Part shown: positions 36,401 to 45,000 of the stretch, in pieces | Layout: every line of letters starts with the position of its first letter | Numbering within the stretch: the first letter of the stretch is position 1 | Assembly (NCBI RefSeq): GCF_965638725.1 | Contig: NC_134982.1 | Span: 310,001 to 374,000, forward strand | DNA length: 64,000 nt | Reading direction: 5' to 3' | Source: Aptenodytes patagonicus | Taxonomy: Eukaryota > Chordata > Aves > Sphenisciformes > Spheniscidae | The notes under the pieces: generated by a model | Database searches by the model: none | What the model saw: only the letters and a program-made list of their open reading frames with translations | Told to the model about the DNA's origin: nothing | Program-made: the position numbers and the translations under genes

Positions 36401-37883
36401 ACAAGTACAGCACCTTTCATTTTCATGTGCCTAATCCAGAAGCGGTAAAGAGTGAGTCAGAATCTAACTTGAAAGTCCAGGAAGACTTTGATTTTCAGAG
36501 TAGTTGTTAAAACAAGTGACTGCTGCAGCTTAACTGATACGCACATCTACTGCTACAGTGCAGTTAACTGCTCCAATAAATTTATCTCCAAGTATAAACA
36601 GGAATAGTTTTAAATTCTGGTGTTAAGTCTTCATGTGCTTTCAATCGCAGCAGATTAAAATAACACAGATAATAAGGAAATGAATACAGCTATGGAAAGG
36701 GAATGCAAGTTTAGCTATTCCCACTGAAAAGATTCATCGATGTTTCTTTCATTAAATCACAATGCCATGCAAACCTGGAGATATTTTCACTTATGAAGTA
36801 GACCTTCATAGTATTTTACCGGATAATACAGAAAACCAAACATAGCCACAGGCCCTACAGAGGGGTCATATTGTAGTCCTAAAGTTCTATTTCCCTGTAT
36901 TAATAAATATAGTCATAATAGAGAAAGGACGCATCTTCATAATGTACATTCAGTGCTGCACTTGAAATGCCTCATTTTTTTGAGATCCTACCCGCTGAAA
37001 AAAATCTTGAAAAGCCACAGGAACTAAAACGATCAGGAAACAATCTAGAGAATGTGACCTAGGAAGAAAGAGTTGAAGAAAATGAATGTCTTTGCCCTCA
37101 CATAGACAAGAGGAGCTACAGGGAACAGTCAACAAACATTTTCCATGTTCCCTGTCTAGGGCAAGCAGTTGGCTGCGTTCGTGCTGAGGAAAGGCGGGTG
37201 AGGTACAAGGGGATGCTTTCCAACTACAAAGGTGGCAAAGCAAAAAAACACACTACTTGCACCCTGTTACTTCTTCACTGGAAGCCTTCACGTGGGACTA
37301 AGCAAACACCTCCTAGAGATGAGCTATGTGTCCTCGATCCTATCTGCCCCAGCACAGGGGCTTCTGTTAGGGGATGCTCCTTTCCTTTGTACAATGAAGA
37401 CACGGTCCCGTGTGCTTTCAGCAACGGATGAGCTAGAGTGCGGCCTTAGGGAAGGCTCCGGGAGGGACCCTGCGGCCGGCGCGTCCCCTACCCTCGACCC
37501 CGCGGTGGCACCACGGCCTCAGCCTTCGCTCTGCCAGGACGCCCGGCCCGGCCCGGCCCGCCCCTCCGCCCGGGGCTGCGCCACCTGAGTCCGGCGGCTT
37601 CCCCGCCGCCGGAGTCCGCCCCCGCCGAGGCCCCTCCCGCCCAGCCCAGGGCCGCGGGTCACCCCACAGCCTCCGCCGCCGGCTGCCGCGACTCCCTGCC
37701 CGCTCCCACAGGCCGCCCTCACCTCAGCCGGACCCTGCCGCGGCTCCCCGCTCGCTGCGCCAGGTCCCGCCAGCCCTTGCCGGGCGCTGCCCGGTCCAGC
37801 AGCTCGCTGAGCCTCCGGAGCAGCGGCTCCGCCAGGCGGCTGAGGGGCAGGGACCCCGGCGTGCTCCGCACCGGTTCCGACAT
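1..37883 (-). CDS. MALT1: MALT1 paracaspase gene, 17 coding exons, 3' end cut by window edge
   Basis: MALT1 is the arginine-specific paracaspase and scaffold of the cytoplasmic CARD11-BCL10-MALT1 complex, which drives NF-kB and JNK signalling in lymphocytes and cuts substrates such as A20, CYLD and Regnase-1 (family knowledge). The exons translate to a protein colinear with human MALT1: death domain (about residues 20-109), Ig1 (110-185), Ig2 (200-292), linker (293-325), caspase-like domain (326-546) with His399 in AGHGY and Cys448 in LLDMC, and Ig3 (550-705) with Trp564 equivalent to human Trp580. Residues 1-663 come from exons 1-16 and 664-802 from exon 17, with no internal stop; human MALT1 has 824 residues. 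The ATG at 37883 has A at -3 and sits in a CpG island. The human Arg149 autocleavage residue is Trp133 here. Identification is by remembered similarity, not a search, but is essentially certain. Confidence 0.98.
418..1193 (-). other. MALT1 intron 16
   Basis: It holds a run of G/A near 430-450 next to the exon 17 acceptor. Otherwise I see nothing distinctive. Confidence 0.8.
1194..1319 (-). CDS. MALT1: MALT1 exon 16 (end of Ig3, TRAF6 motif, ubiquitination lysine)
   Basis: The 126-bp exon of 42 codons encodes [20 protein letters not shown] and the block ending SSLQKLR. PEETGS carries Glu637 (human Glu653 TRAF6 site). Lys628 matches human Lys644, a reported monoubiquitination site. Donor GTTAAT is weak but is the only one that joins EHLIFTVC of exon 17 in frame. 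Confidence 0.95.
2063..2086. repeat. Perfect 24-bp palindrome (GT/AC)
   Basis: A perfect inverted repeat centred on GTAC, built from a (GT)4 arm and its complement with no spacer. It lies in MALT1 intron 15, about 130 bp downstream of the exon 15 donor. It is probably a microsatellite by-product. Confidence 0.85.
2215..2372 (-). CDS. MALT1: MALT1 exon 15 (Ig3)
   Basis: The 158-bp exon encodes [20 protein letters not shown], then [12 protein letters not shown] and [16 protein letters not shown], the body of the third Ig domain. It has acceptor TTTGCAG and donor GTAAGT and ends in phase 0. Confidence 0.98.
2373..3831 (-). other. MALT1 introns 14 and neighbouring intron 15 (1320-2214)
   Basis: Unique AT-rich sequence. 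Apart from the GT/AC palindrome in intron 15 I see no repeat, RNA or coding signal. Confidence 0.7.
3832..3981 (-). CDS. MALT1: MALT1 exon 14 (paracaspase-Ig3 junction)
   Basis: The 150-bp exon encodes [20 protein letters not shown], then EKRALTDPI and NLQWAKAH. Trp564 in QWAKAH is the counterpart of human Trp580, which couples Ig3 to the protease domain and keeps it autoinhibited. It has acceptor TTTTTAG and donor GTATAG. Confidence 0.98.
4330..5332 (+). mobile_element. CR1 LINE fragment, old and degraded
   Basis: CR1 landmarks can be followed: ATGACCTGGATGACAGGA, CACCCTCAGCAAGTTTGCAG, GAGAAGGACCTTGGGG, GCACTGGTGAGGCCACATCT and the 3' GGTTGGACTTGACAACC block. Many indels and stops break the frame. 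It is more degraded than the 30527 copy, hence older. It lies in MALT1 intron 13. The left boundary is approximate. Confidence 0.88.
5590..5650. repeat. 31-bp tandem duplication
   Basis: Two copies of a unit starting ACACCCAATATC and ending CTGACAACAA, differing at one base (CGGG versus CTGG). It lies in MALT1 intron 13, between CR1 and unique sequence. Confidence 0.9.
7533..8105 (+). mobile_element. Solo LTR of an endogenous retrovirus (TSD ATGGA)
   Basis: This 573-bp element starts TGTCCTGGTTTCGGC and ends GGTTAAACCACAACA. It is flanked by a perfect 5-bp duplication ATGGA (7528-7532 and 8106-8110). It contains a (TTA/TTG)n stretch and an ATTAAA polyadenylation-like signal. There is no internal retroviral sequence, so it is a solo LTR. 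It lies in MALT1 intron 13, antisense to the gene. The 5-bp duplication and ends suggest an ERVL-like avian family, which I have not verified. Confidence 0.92.
8386..8513 (-). CDS. MALT1: MALT1 exon 13 (end of paracaspase domain)
   Basis: The 128-bp exon encodes [19 protein letters not shown], then [21 protein letters not shown], matching the human p10-like part. It was located by reading the minus strand between GCACCTATGAG and TTTACCTTC; the exon itself is too short for a long open frame. It has acceptor CTCATAG and donor GTAAAC. Confidence 0.97.
9595..9669 (-). CDS. MALT1: MALT1 exon 12 (paracaspase domain)
   Basis: The 75-bp exon encodes [20 protein letters not shown] and FGYA, colinear with human NDYDDTIPILDALK. 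It has acceptor TTATTGCAG and donor GTAAGG. Confidence 0.97.
10773..10810. repeat. 19-bp tandem duplication
   Basis: Two near-identical units of GAAC(A/G)TGAATTCACAAG(C/T) in MALT1 intron 11, with weaker copies around it. Confidence 0.75.
11087..11264 (-). CDS. MALT1: MALT1 exon 11 (both catalytic residues)
   Basis: The 178-bp exon carries the catalytic dyad: His399 in YYAGHGYE (human His415) and Cys448 in FLLDMCRK (human Cys464). The intervening [14 protein letters not shown] and [16 protein letters not shown] blocks are nearly identical to human. The protease is therefore predicted to be active. It has acceptor TCTCAG and donor GTACAT. Confidence 0.98.
11265..16843 (-). other. MALT1 intron 10 (5.6 kb)
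   Basis: Unique AT-rich sequence with T and A homopolymers (near 11760, 11810 and 15240) and a CT-rich tract near 13625. A GC-richer patch at 15890-16130 has open frames on both strands, but I see no domain, splice logic or start context supporting a gene. Confidence 0.7.
16844..17047 (-). CDS. MALT1: MALT1 exon 10 (start of paracaspase domain)
   Basis: The 204-bp exon begins with [14 protein letters not shown] and runs through [20 protein letters not shown] to LLDKGVYG, the first beta-strands and helices of the caspase-like p20 fold. It is very close to human. It has acceptor TCTTTGCAG and donor GTAAGA. Confidence 0.98.
18895..18927 (-). CDS. MALT1: MALT1 microexon 9
   Basis: This 33-nt exon encodes [10 protein letters not shown] in the linker and aligns with human NKEQTTDQPLAK. 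Acceptor TTTTAAGCAG and donor GTAAGT are good. It is in frame with exons 8 and 10 and could be skipped without a frameshift. Confidence 0.9.
20076..20102 (-). CDS. MALT1: MALT1 microexon 8
   Basis: This 27-nt exon encodes DLSDLQKP between split codons and lies in the linker between Ig2 and the paracaspase domain. The acceptor is TTCTTCACAG. The donor region contains two overlapping GTAAGT sites 7 nt apart. It fits phase 1 on both sides and aligns with human DELNNLGHPD. Confidence 0.88.
21842..21874 (-). CDS. MALT1: MALT1 microexon 7 (alternative, TRAF6-binding motif)
   Basis: This 33-nt exon reads [10 protein letters not shown] once joined. It is the counterpart of human exon 7, whose inclusion gives isoform MALT1A and adds a TRAF6-binding motif; the AVECTE core (Glu300, human Glu316) is unchanged. 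The acceptor is weak: a run of eight C followed by AAACACAAG. That suits regulated inclusion. The length is a multiple of three, so skipping keeps frame. No tissue pattern can be inferred from sequence. Confidence 0.9.
22611..22707 (-). CDS. MALT1: MALT1 exon 6 (second part of Ig2)
   Basis: The 97-bp exon begins [20 protein letters not shown] and ends KKIEVIIG, completing Ig2 with the second cysteine. It has acceptor GCATAG, donor GTAAGG and ends in phase 1. This is the splice point from which exon 7 can be included or skipped in human. Confidence 0.97.
23298..23476 (-). CDS. MALT1: MALT1 exon 5 (first part of Ig2)
   Basis: The 179-bp exon encodes [20 protein letters not shown] and [12 protein letters not shown], matching the first half of human Ig2 with its Cys and Trp core. 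Acceptor TTTTAAG starts with GG to finish the split Gly codon. Donor GTAAGT follows the VYM codons in phase 0. Confidence 0.97.
23477..27376 (-). other. MALT1 intron 4 (3.9 kb); introns 5-9 similar
   Basis: Unique sequence with poly(T)/poly(A) runs near 24670, 25080 and 25985. A 149-codon plus-strand frame at 26095-26544 has no recognisable domain. Introns 5-9, on either side of the microexons, also show nothing beyond splice signals. Confidence 0.7.
27377..27527 (-). CDS. MALT1: MALT1 exon 4 (second part of Ig1)
   Basis: The 151-bp exon encodes [11 protein letters not shown], the strand with the second Ig cysteine, then [14 protein letters not shown] chose donor GTGAGT at 27376 over GTACAT at 27388. 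Both leave the same phase, but the longer exon gives 14 residues between the CD and ESKL anchors, exactly as in human. Confidence 0.9.
28657..28778 (-). CDS. MALT1: MALT1 exon 3 (first part of Ig1)
   Basis: The 122-bp exon carries the first half of Ig1, including [19 protein letters not shown] with the core Cys and Trp. In human the residue between CC and ATGH is Arg149, an autoproteolysis site; here codon 28710-28708 is TGG (Trp133). The donor GTAATA is moderate. The exon ends in phase 0. Confidence 0.96.
29757..30342 (-). mobile_element. Solo LTR, diverged subfamily (TSD ACTAG)
   Basis: On the plus strand it begins TGTTGTGGGTTAACCC and ends CCCATACA. It is flanked by a perfect ACTAG duplication (29752-29756 and 30343-30347). 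It resembles the 32221 copy but is more diverged, and has a private 15-bp tandem duplication at 30239-30268. It lies in MALT1 intron 2, in the same orientation as MALT1. Confidence 0.9.
30527..31700 (+). mobile_element. CR1 LINE, 5'-truncated, with reverse transcriptase remnant
   Basis: The 3' half of a chicken-repeat-1 retrotransposon. Codons 30527-31240 are open and show RT landmarks: [24 protein letters not shown] and KFADNTKL. The catalytic AD-D motif is altered to ADN. A single in-frame TGA at 31241 separates this from a further open segment to 31655. The 3' end is GATCCTTAAGGTCCCTTCC then a TCTATGATTCTGTG tail. It is a dead copy inside MALT1 intron 2, antisense to the gene. Confidence 0.95.
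32221..32783 (-). mobile_element. Solo LTR with TATA box (TSD ATACC)
   Basis: This close relative of the 7533 element is in opposite orientation. Plus-strand ends are TGTTGTGGTTTAACC and GAAACCAGGACA, flanked by a perfect ATACC duplication (32216-32220 and 32784-32788). On the minus strand it has TATATAAA at 32512-32505 and ATTAAA downstream. It is in MALT1 intron 2 and reads in the same direction as MALT1. Confidence 0.93.
32505..32512 (-). promoter_or_regulatory. LTR TATA box
   Basis: TATATAAA sits inside the 32221-32783 LTR on the minus strand. In the related copy at 7533 the same site reads ACATAAA and is degraded. Any transcript started here would run toward MALT1 exon 3. Confidence 0.5.
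35913..36079 (-). CDS. MALT1: MALT1 exon 2 (second part of death domain)
   Basis: The 167-bp exon has acceptor TTTTGTAG and donor GTCAGT. It encodes [18 protein letters not shown] and a segment ending near the LSHSG junction, matching the human death domain and its short connector to Ig1. The split Gly codon joins exon 3 in frame. Confidence 0.96.
36080..37722 (-). other. MALT1 intron 1
   Basis: The AT-rich distal part has no recognisable element. The exon 1 side, from about 37430, is the downstream half of the CpG island. Confidence 0.8.
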
Positions 37884-38150
37884 CGTCCCTCTCCTCCCTC
37901 CCCAGCGGCTGCGAGCCACGGCCCGCCCGGGGCGGCGCTCCCGCCCGGAAGGACGCGCTGAGCGCAGCCGCACGGTGCAGCACGGCGCGGCACAGCTGTT
38001 TACCTCGCGCGCGGCGCGGCTTCCCGCCTCCGACCTTCCCCTGAGAGGACCCTCGCCATGTCCGTGCCTGGGAGGCCTGTGGCCCTTCGGAAAAGGAAGG
38101 TCTTCCCTCGGCCCGGGAGTGCGCGCCCTGGCGCTGCTGACAGCGTGAGG
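37430..38150. promoter_or_regulatory. CpG island at the MALT1 promoter
   Basis: This stretch is strongly GC- and CpG-rich against an AT-rich surround and covers MALT1 exon 1, its start codon and upstream DNA. A GC box (GGGGCGG, 37929-37935) lies about 50 bp upstream of the ATG. No TATA box is evident, typical of a housekeeping-type CpG promoter. It may also serve ALPK2, whose predicted first coding exon is about 0.9 kb further right. The transcription start is not determinable from sequence. Confidence 0.8.
37723..37883 (-). CDS. MALT1: MALT1 exon 1 (start codon, first part of death domain)
   Basis: This exon has 53 codons plus 2 nt and starts [10 protein letters not shown]. The segment [12 protein letters not shown] followed by GKGWRDLA matches the opening helices of the MALT1 death domain. 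The N-terminus before the domain is about 16 residues shorter than in human, and this offset persists through the paracaspase domain. The donor is GTGAGG. The context ACG before ATG gives a purine at -3. The split Ser codon (AG+C) joins exon 2 in frame. Confidence 0.95.
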
Positions 38151-39025
38151 GAACCGGTCAGGGATTTGTTTTACCCACTTTGAAATGGGAAAGTTGAGTG
38201 ACTGACTTTGAGGCCGAGACCTGTTGCCAGCGTGGGCAGCTGGTGCTGAGAAGGTCAGATATGGCCTGAGAGCCAGGAGCAGCTCTCCTGTGAGAGGGAG
38301 AGGAGTTGGGTGCGGGGATAAACCAGGCAAAAATCATACACCAATGAGAGCAGGGGTCTGGCTTTGAGGAGAAACAGCTTTATCTAACTGCAGCCAACAC
38401 AGCCATGGACTCTTCTTTGTGACACATAAGGTGTCAGGTGCCTTACATGTCTTTTAGTGAGGGAGAAGAGGTACTGCTTGGGAAGAGTCCCAAGGAGAGA
38501 CTTTTCCACAACTGCTCTCCATCACTGCTAATGGACAGATGAGTGTGGCTATTGTCTAAGAGGAATTCTCATCTCTCTGGAATTACAACTTGCTCAAAGT
38601 GGGCTGAAAGTGCCTTAGAAAGTAATTTTACTAACATTTTTAATCAGTGATCAAGCATTCAAATGTGGCTGCCTGTATTTCTGCAGTATTTTTTCATGTG
38701 ACTGCAAGCTTGCCTTGCCTTCCCAGTGGGCAAGCTGGAAGTCAGATGGCTGCAATAGCACAGAACAGAGACCAAACTAATAAGCATTGCTGTTTAGTAG
38801 AGTCTGTTGTCTCATGGGTTGCATTGCACTAGTCAAAATGGGCTTACATCTTCTTGGAGATAAACATCTGCCTGCAGAGCAGATGACAGTATAGCATCTC
38901 TCCTGACTTCTGTGGGGTCCAGAATCTCTGAAAAACAAGCCACTTAGTTAGACTTAACTTGAAGAAATTGCATTGAGTGGCTTTTTCCTGCATCATTAAC
39001 CAATAGTTTATTTCTCCTAATTTAG
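38151..39025. other. MALT1-ALPK2 intergenic segment
   Basis: Mostly unique sequence after the CpG island ends. A non-coding 5' exon of ALPK2 may lie here or in the island, but I cannot place it. Confidence 0.5.
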
Positions 39026-39060
39026 GTGCAAAACCAATCTGCATTGCAAAATGGATACAG
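39026..39060 (+). CDS. ALPK2: Predicted ALPK2 first coding exon (ATG at 39051)
   Basis: The acceptor is TTTCTCCTAATTTAG. The short exon ends ATGGATACAG before donor GTAAGA, giving M-D-T and one base of the next codon. That phase fits the predicted exon at 40151 and gives MDTESNHRPGPL, loosely similar to the human start MKDSEGPQRPPL. The acceptor implies a non-coding exon further left, perhaps near the CpG island; GTGAGG at 38148 is one possible donor. It rests on splice signals and phase only. Confidence 0.5.
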
Positions 39061-42000
39061 GTAAGACAGTGAATTTGGCTTCCTGATGATATGTAGTTAT
39101 CCACAGCTGTGTATGATGTAGCTGGTAGAAAATCAGGCAGGTGCCTTTCACCCACCTCAGCCTATGGTCTGTGCTTGTTGGGTGTCTTCCTACAATGTCA
39201 AACAGTTAAATTACCTCAGGTTGAATATGGTTTTAAATCCTGGTCTCTCATTTCTTTGGGGATTATTTTGACTATTAGGCTATTATATGAAACACAGATA
39301 TCTCTGCTGCTATTCCTGAATGAGGGTGGTTGTAGGAGCTATATTTATTGCTGAACACACCAGTTTCCTACCTGGGTCTAGATAACACTGGGAGCAAGAA
39401 GTATTTAGTACCATAGTATCGCATAACCAGTTTTAGCTGTGCTTTCAGCAAAATGCTCAAGAAAAAACTTGGCACAAAACTTGCTTTTCAGCCTTTTCTA
39501 GACCCCTTGAGCTCAGAGCAGTTTGTGCAATTCATTCAAGTTCTTCCTGTGTGAGACTTGGTTTCTTGGGTAGCAGGAGTGGGAATACTTTACTTCAGGA
39601 TTCACTTATTTGTCTTTGAGGAATGTGAATCATTAGGTGAATTTTTGTGTAGTGATTGTTAAAAGTTCACTATCCACCTTTGGTTTCCTCAACGTACTTG
39701 TTAGGGGTTGTAGATTTTCTCATGTTCAGCAGAACTTTTGTGTGCTTAACTTCAAGCAAGTAAGAAATTCCCAACATGCCTAGCAAAGCAGTTAAGCACA
39801 CTTAAGCATGTGCTTTAAAAAACAACCCAGTGCTTTATTATGAAAAGCTAAGGCCAACACTTCCTCTCTCTCTCAAGGCCATGAGGAAATTCCTGTGGAC
39901 TTCTATGGAAGCAGGATGTACCCTCTCATCACTGCCAACTCTCTCTCTCTCTTTCTCTCTCTGTCTGGCTGAGGTTTTCCCAGGAAGAGCCATCTGCTGC
40001 ATGTAATGAAATAGTCTCTCTTAAAAGTCAAACTGTTCTGTGATCAGACTCGCTATACTAAGGTCACACTAGCAAAACAACACTGAAGCTTTCACCTAGC
40101 TTCTCAGCTCTGAAACAGCATGCATAAATTAAATGTCTTTTGTAACACAGAGTCAAACCACAGGCCTGGCCCACTTCTAGAACTTAAAGAAGGAGCACTC
40201 AAGGGTAAGTGCACATTTATGGTTTGAGAGGTCAAATTGTTTATACTTTTAAAATTACTTGTCTACTTTTTTTCTCCTGTGTGCAAATAGAATGTGTATC
40301 ATAAAAGATAAATAAATGAAGAAGAGCAAGTTACTTTATTCTTAATGCACTACATGAATATAGTGATTTATACTGTTACTGAACAGGAAATATGATTTGT
40401 TATTTGCTTCTGCTAAAGTATAGTAATTTTTGCTCATTTTGGTAGATTTTTTTTTTTTTAAACACGTTGCATTTAGACTTCTGCTAAATGTTTCTGAAAT
40501 TACACTCTGGTACTATTTCCACTGAGTTTCAGCAAGACAAACAGAATTGCAAAAATCATGCAAAAGCAAGCTTCCTTCTCTAAAGAATGTGTAAGTGATA
40601 CTAGGTATCCTGAAATACGCATTTTATTCTTTCTAAATATATATTGCATGACCTAATACTCATTAGGTAAAAATTTCCTCCGTTCCTGAGAAAAAATCTG
40701 GTCTCTTGGTAGCATGTAGATGATTATCAGGCTAGATGCATGAATTGCTCATGCTGACAGTGTCAGATGCTTGACAAATGTTAAAAATAGATTAAGGCAG
40801 CTTAGTGTTAAGAATTGTGCTGTGATTGCTTATTTTAATTACTCTATATTAAGGTCTTTGTTAGAGAGCCAGTCATTTATTCTTCTTACATTTAGCCAAT
40901 GAATTATAGCTGTTAATACAATCGATATGTGATAACTGGTTTAGATAATACAGTATTTTGCTAGTTTGATTTCTGACATTACATGCTCCTTGACAAGTAT
41001 ACTGCTTTAAACGTTTGATTTGACTGCAATGTCTTGAAGGATTTATAGAAGAATAATATGGTTATAGTTATTGTTTGTGTTCCAGCATTAGGAATTCCAG
41101 ACAGAACTGAGTCAGGCAGAACTACTGTGAGACACAGAAACAGAAAATGCAGTCATTGTAAATCCTTGTGTGCATGGGTTCTCACTACTCTTACCCCATC
41201 AAATGTTAGACTCTATAGTAAGCAAACTGCTGTATAAATACTTACTATAGCCCTATTGTGAACAGAGTTCACAAAGTTATAATTGAATTCTAGAATTCCA
41301 GTTTCTGTTGTCTTGGAGATTTTAACTTTTACAGGGTAACAACATTTAAGAATGTAGGCATGATCACAATACTTTTGGAAAACGTTTTTATGGCTGTCTG
41401 GCACAATCACTTTGGAAAGCTTGTACAGACTAGGAGTGGAGGAAAGCGGATCACAAATTTCATGTGGAATTTCATACCATCAGTACCGATGGATGTGTGG
41501 AAAAAAAAAGATTCACAGAAATGTGCCAGTCTTGATGAAACTTTTACAGGAAAACTTATAATAAAAGCTTTGATTTCAGCTGTCTATCAGATTTACTAAT
41601 CTGTCTATCAGATTTAAAATAGTCTTTGCAATATGATCTTTAAAGGCCCCTTCCAACCTAAACCATTCTACGATTTTACATTTAGAGAAATAAGAACATC
41701 CAACAGGTCTGTAGGGGCTAATCTGCTCAAACTCCCGTGCTTTGCAGGATGGTTTTTAATCCAGAACCTATACTGTAACTGACTTCATCGTGAAGGACTT
41801 TTACCTGTTTCTGTAAAATGTGCAAATCTGAATGGCTTCTTTGAAGCCAGGAGAATTCCACACAGGGTAGAGGTAAAGTACCTGCTTTAGGACCTGGGCC
41901 TAAAACCAAGTTACTTGGAAGAGAGACTTTGGATCAAACTGGTGCTGTAGAGTCATCTGCTGGGTTTTTTTTGTTGTTTGTTTTGGTTTTGTTTTTTTTT

Positions 42001-45000
42001 CATAAAAAACTGCTGATGTATATACTAGCAATTGGCATCTACTTTGTTATTAGAAAACTAACTGCATTTCTTGACGTTTAATTAAGTAAATATACAAAAA
42101 AGGCAGCAAACACTTTGAACCAAGTAATATGATTGCTACTGTCGTGGTTTAACCCCAGCTGGCAACTAAGCACCACACAGCCACTTGCTCACTCCCCCCC
42201 GGTGGGATGAGTTTTCTCACTTTTACTCTTCTGATTCTCTCCCCCGTCCGTCCCCCTTGAAAGGTGCACACAAGTCTTGTTAAGAACACAAATCTGCTCT
42301 GAATGGCAGTGCTTGAATTGTTGAATTGCTGAACTAATACTGATGTGTCTGAGGGAGCTACCACTTCACCTGTCATCAAGCAGTGTTCAAAAACCACATC
42401 AGGACTCAAGAAATCAATGAGCTTTGGCTTGAAAATCACGTAGCTTAAAAAAAATACAAATAGATATGCCTCTCTATTTTTCTTTTTATTTTAGAACATT
42501 TTTATGTTTTCAAGGTTTCTTCTTTATTGTAGTGGCTGGTGATTTAGAGATTTATTTTTCTGGAAACTGAAAATGGAGATTTTCATGTTCTTACCTGATG
42601 CACAGAACCTTCAGAAATACATCCTCGGATTTTTGATTAACACAGAGAATTACTGGGGAGTAGACTGTTGGTTATAATCCTTTTGCAGAAACAACAGCAG
42701 GAAATACTTAACGATTCAACAACAGATTTTATATTATTCATAGGAATGGACTATAAAAACCTATATCTGCATTGCAGATGGACTTACACATTTGTAGGTT
42801 TGTGTGCAGAAGTTCAATGAAAGTTAATCCTTGACCGGTTAAGCAAAAGGGATCTGCCAGATTTTGTGTGGCTCCGCAAGTGTGGACAATGGCAGATAAG
42901 TTACTGAAGACATGGTCTGTGTGATCTAAGGCTATTACAAACACACATTATGTAGCTATCCATTTTTCTTGTGTTTTCAGGTACCCCAGACCCAGTGTCA
43001 ACTTGGTATAAAGAGACCAAAATATTAGTTGATGGAAGGATATTTCTTAATATGAAACATAGGAGGATTATCAGTTTCATTCCTCCTGTGTGTGTAGCTA
43101 AGATAACCCTTTGTGTGGGCTAATGCAGGTTCTTCTTTCCCACTCCTTTGCGCTGATGTGGGTGTAAAGCAGGGCATTTGCAGAACACATACAGCCATAC
43201 AGGGGTATTTATGCGCTGATGTGGAGCTTTTAACATACCTAGACAATGCTTTGGTTGTCAAAGCATGTTTACATATATTAATTGTACTGCAGTACTATAC
43301 AAGGTCTAGGCATAGATCAGGTGCCCGTTGTGCGAGGCAGCATTTGAATATGCAGAATGGTCCCTGACCCAAAATGCTGGTGCCTAATGATAAGGAGAGA
43401 GACAATACATGGGTATAGACTGACAGGTCCTGTGAAAGAGGGGGAGGAGCAAGTGCATCTGAAAGATAGGAATAAATCCTATTGAATAAGGGCGTGGGCT
43501 GAGCAGGACTGTACAGAGAACAGAGATTACATGATGAATAGATAGTAAATAAGAGAAAAAAACTTCAGAGAGGTAGTAAAGGGAATTTATTCCACCGACT
43601 CTAGAGGAAATGAATGCCACAGAAAGACACAAATTTCCTCCTGCTCATGTAAAATGCATAAGCTTTCTGTAGAAATAACTTCTGTGAATGTAAAATTGCT
43701 TACAAAGGAAGATTTCAATTTTGGTTATAACTAAATTATTTAAAATTATTATTAAATAATAATATAATTATTTTAAATTATTTAAAAGACGTGTAGATGA
43801 GGCGCTTAGGGACATGGTTTAGTGGGCATGGTGGTGTTGGGTTGACGGTTGGACTCGATGATCTTAGAGGTCTTTTCCAACCTCAATGATTCTATGATTC
43901 TATGATTCTAAATAAAGTAGACAAAAAATGTGATGCAAGAGGAAAATTCATGGCCACTTTTTAAGTTTAATCAAATTTGTATATTTTTGTCAGTTAAAAA
44001 TTTTTTTGCTGACATTAGTATTAAGCCCACAGTTCCTTCTGAAATCATTAGAAGCGGCTTTGGGTCCAAATCCACCTGCAAAATGGCTATTACTAAAAAT
44101 TAAACTCATTTAAACATTGTTCCTTCCATGTTAAAGTATAATTTTTCAAAAATGTTTTGGGCTCAGTTGGAATAAATGATCAAATATTGAACATTTTTTA
44201 TTTAAAAAATATGTTTCAAATTGGGAAAAATGTTGGCATTTTAATGAAAATAAGTTTGAACAATCAAAATTTTTATTTAGAATTGGAATTTCAGACAATT
44301 TTTTCACTGTGAATAAGTTTTTCAAAACCAGTATGGAATTATGATGAAGTATGAATTTTAGATAAAAAAGCATTTTTTCTGAAAATTTACTTGAATTTGT
44401 TTTATTATATATTTTCTTTAGAGAAATGTTGAGTGATTGTTTTAGCCATTTTGATGCTTTTCCTAGCCATTCTTTTGCATAATATTATTTGAAACTGATT
44501 GTTTTTCACAAACACTTTGATTATTTCCTGCCATAAAAGGATTTTGGTGAAGGATCGACAAATGTCTTTACTGCCTGTTGCTGCCTTGTTAATCTGACCA
44601 TTCCAGGTTTTCATCAATTCTTTATTTCTCGTAAATCATATCCAACCACAGTTCTGAGGTTACCATTTTCATGCTGCTGCCAGCTTTGTTTTCCCTTATC
44701 CTTAGTTCCTAGGGCATTAAGCTTAGGCAACATCAGACCCTGGTGATACGCGTGCAGTTTTCTTCATGGAAGTGGAGACAGACCTGAGAGATGGGTGGAG
44801 GAAGGGGAAAGGGGAAGCCAACGTGTCCAGGGATAGTGAAGGGGAAATTCAAATTGTCGCTGCTCAGCAGTGGAGATTTGTGACTGAAGAGTGATCTGTC
44901 ATGGAGGGCAAGAAGGCCCAACTGCAGAAGGGGTTAAGCTGGCTGGAAGCAGGAATGCCAGAGACTGAACCACTCCCAGTAAGGGAGTGAAGTTTCCCTT

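Noticed and set aside
37519..38330. Several overlapping open frames on both strands around the CpG island
   Set aside because: High GC removes stop codons by chance. Only the minus-strand frame from ATG at 37883 encodes a recognisable (MALT1 death domain) protein.
40543..40600. Exon-like segment with good acceptor and GTAAGT donor
   Set aside because: Its 58-nt length breaks frame between the 40204 and 42981 splice sites, so it does not fit the ALPK2 model.
41096..41180. Possible upstream ALPK2 exon reading TENAVIVNPCVHG
   Set aside because: Vague resemblance to an Ig B-strand, but no usable donor in the phase needed by the 42981 exon.
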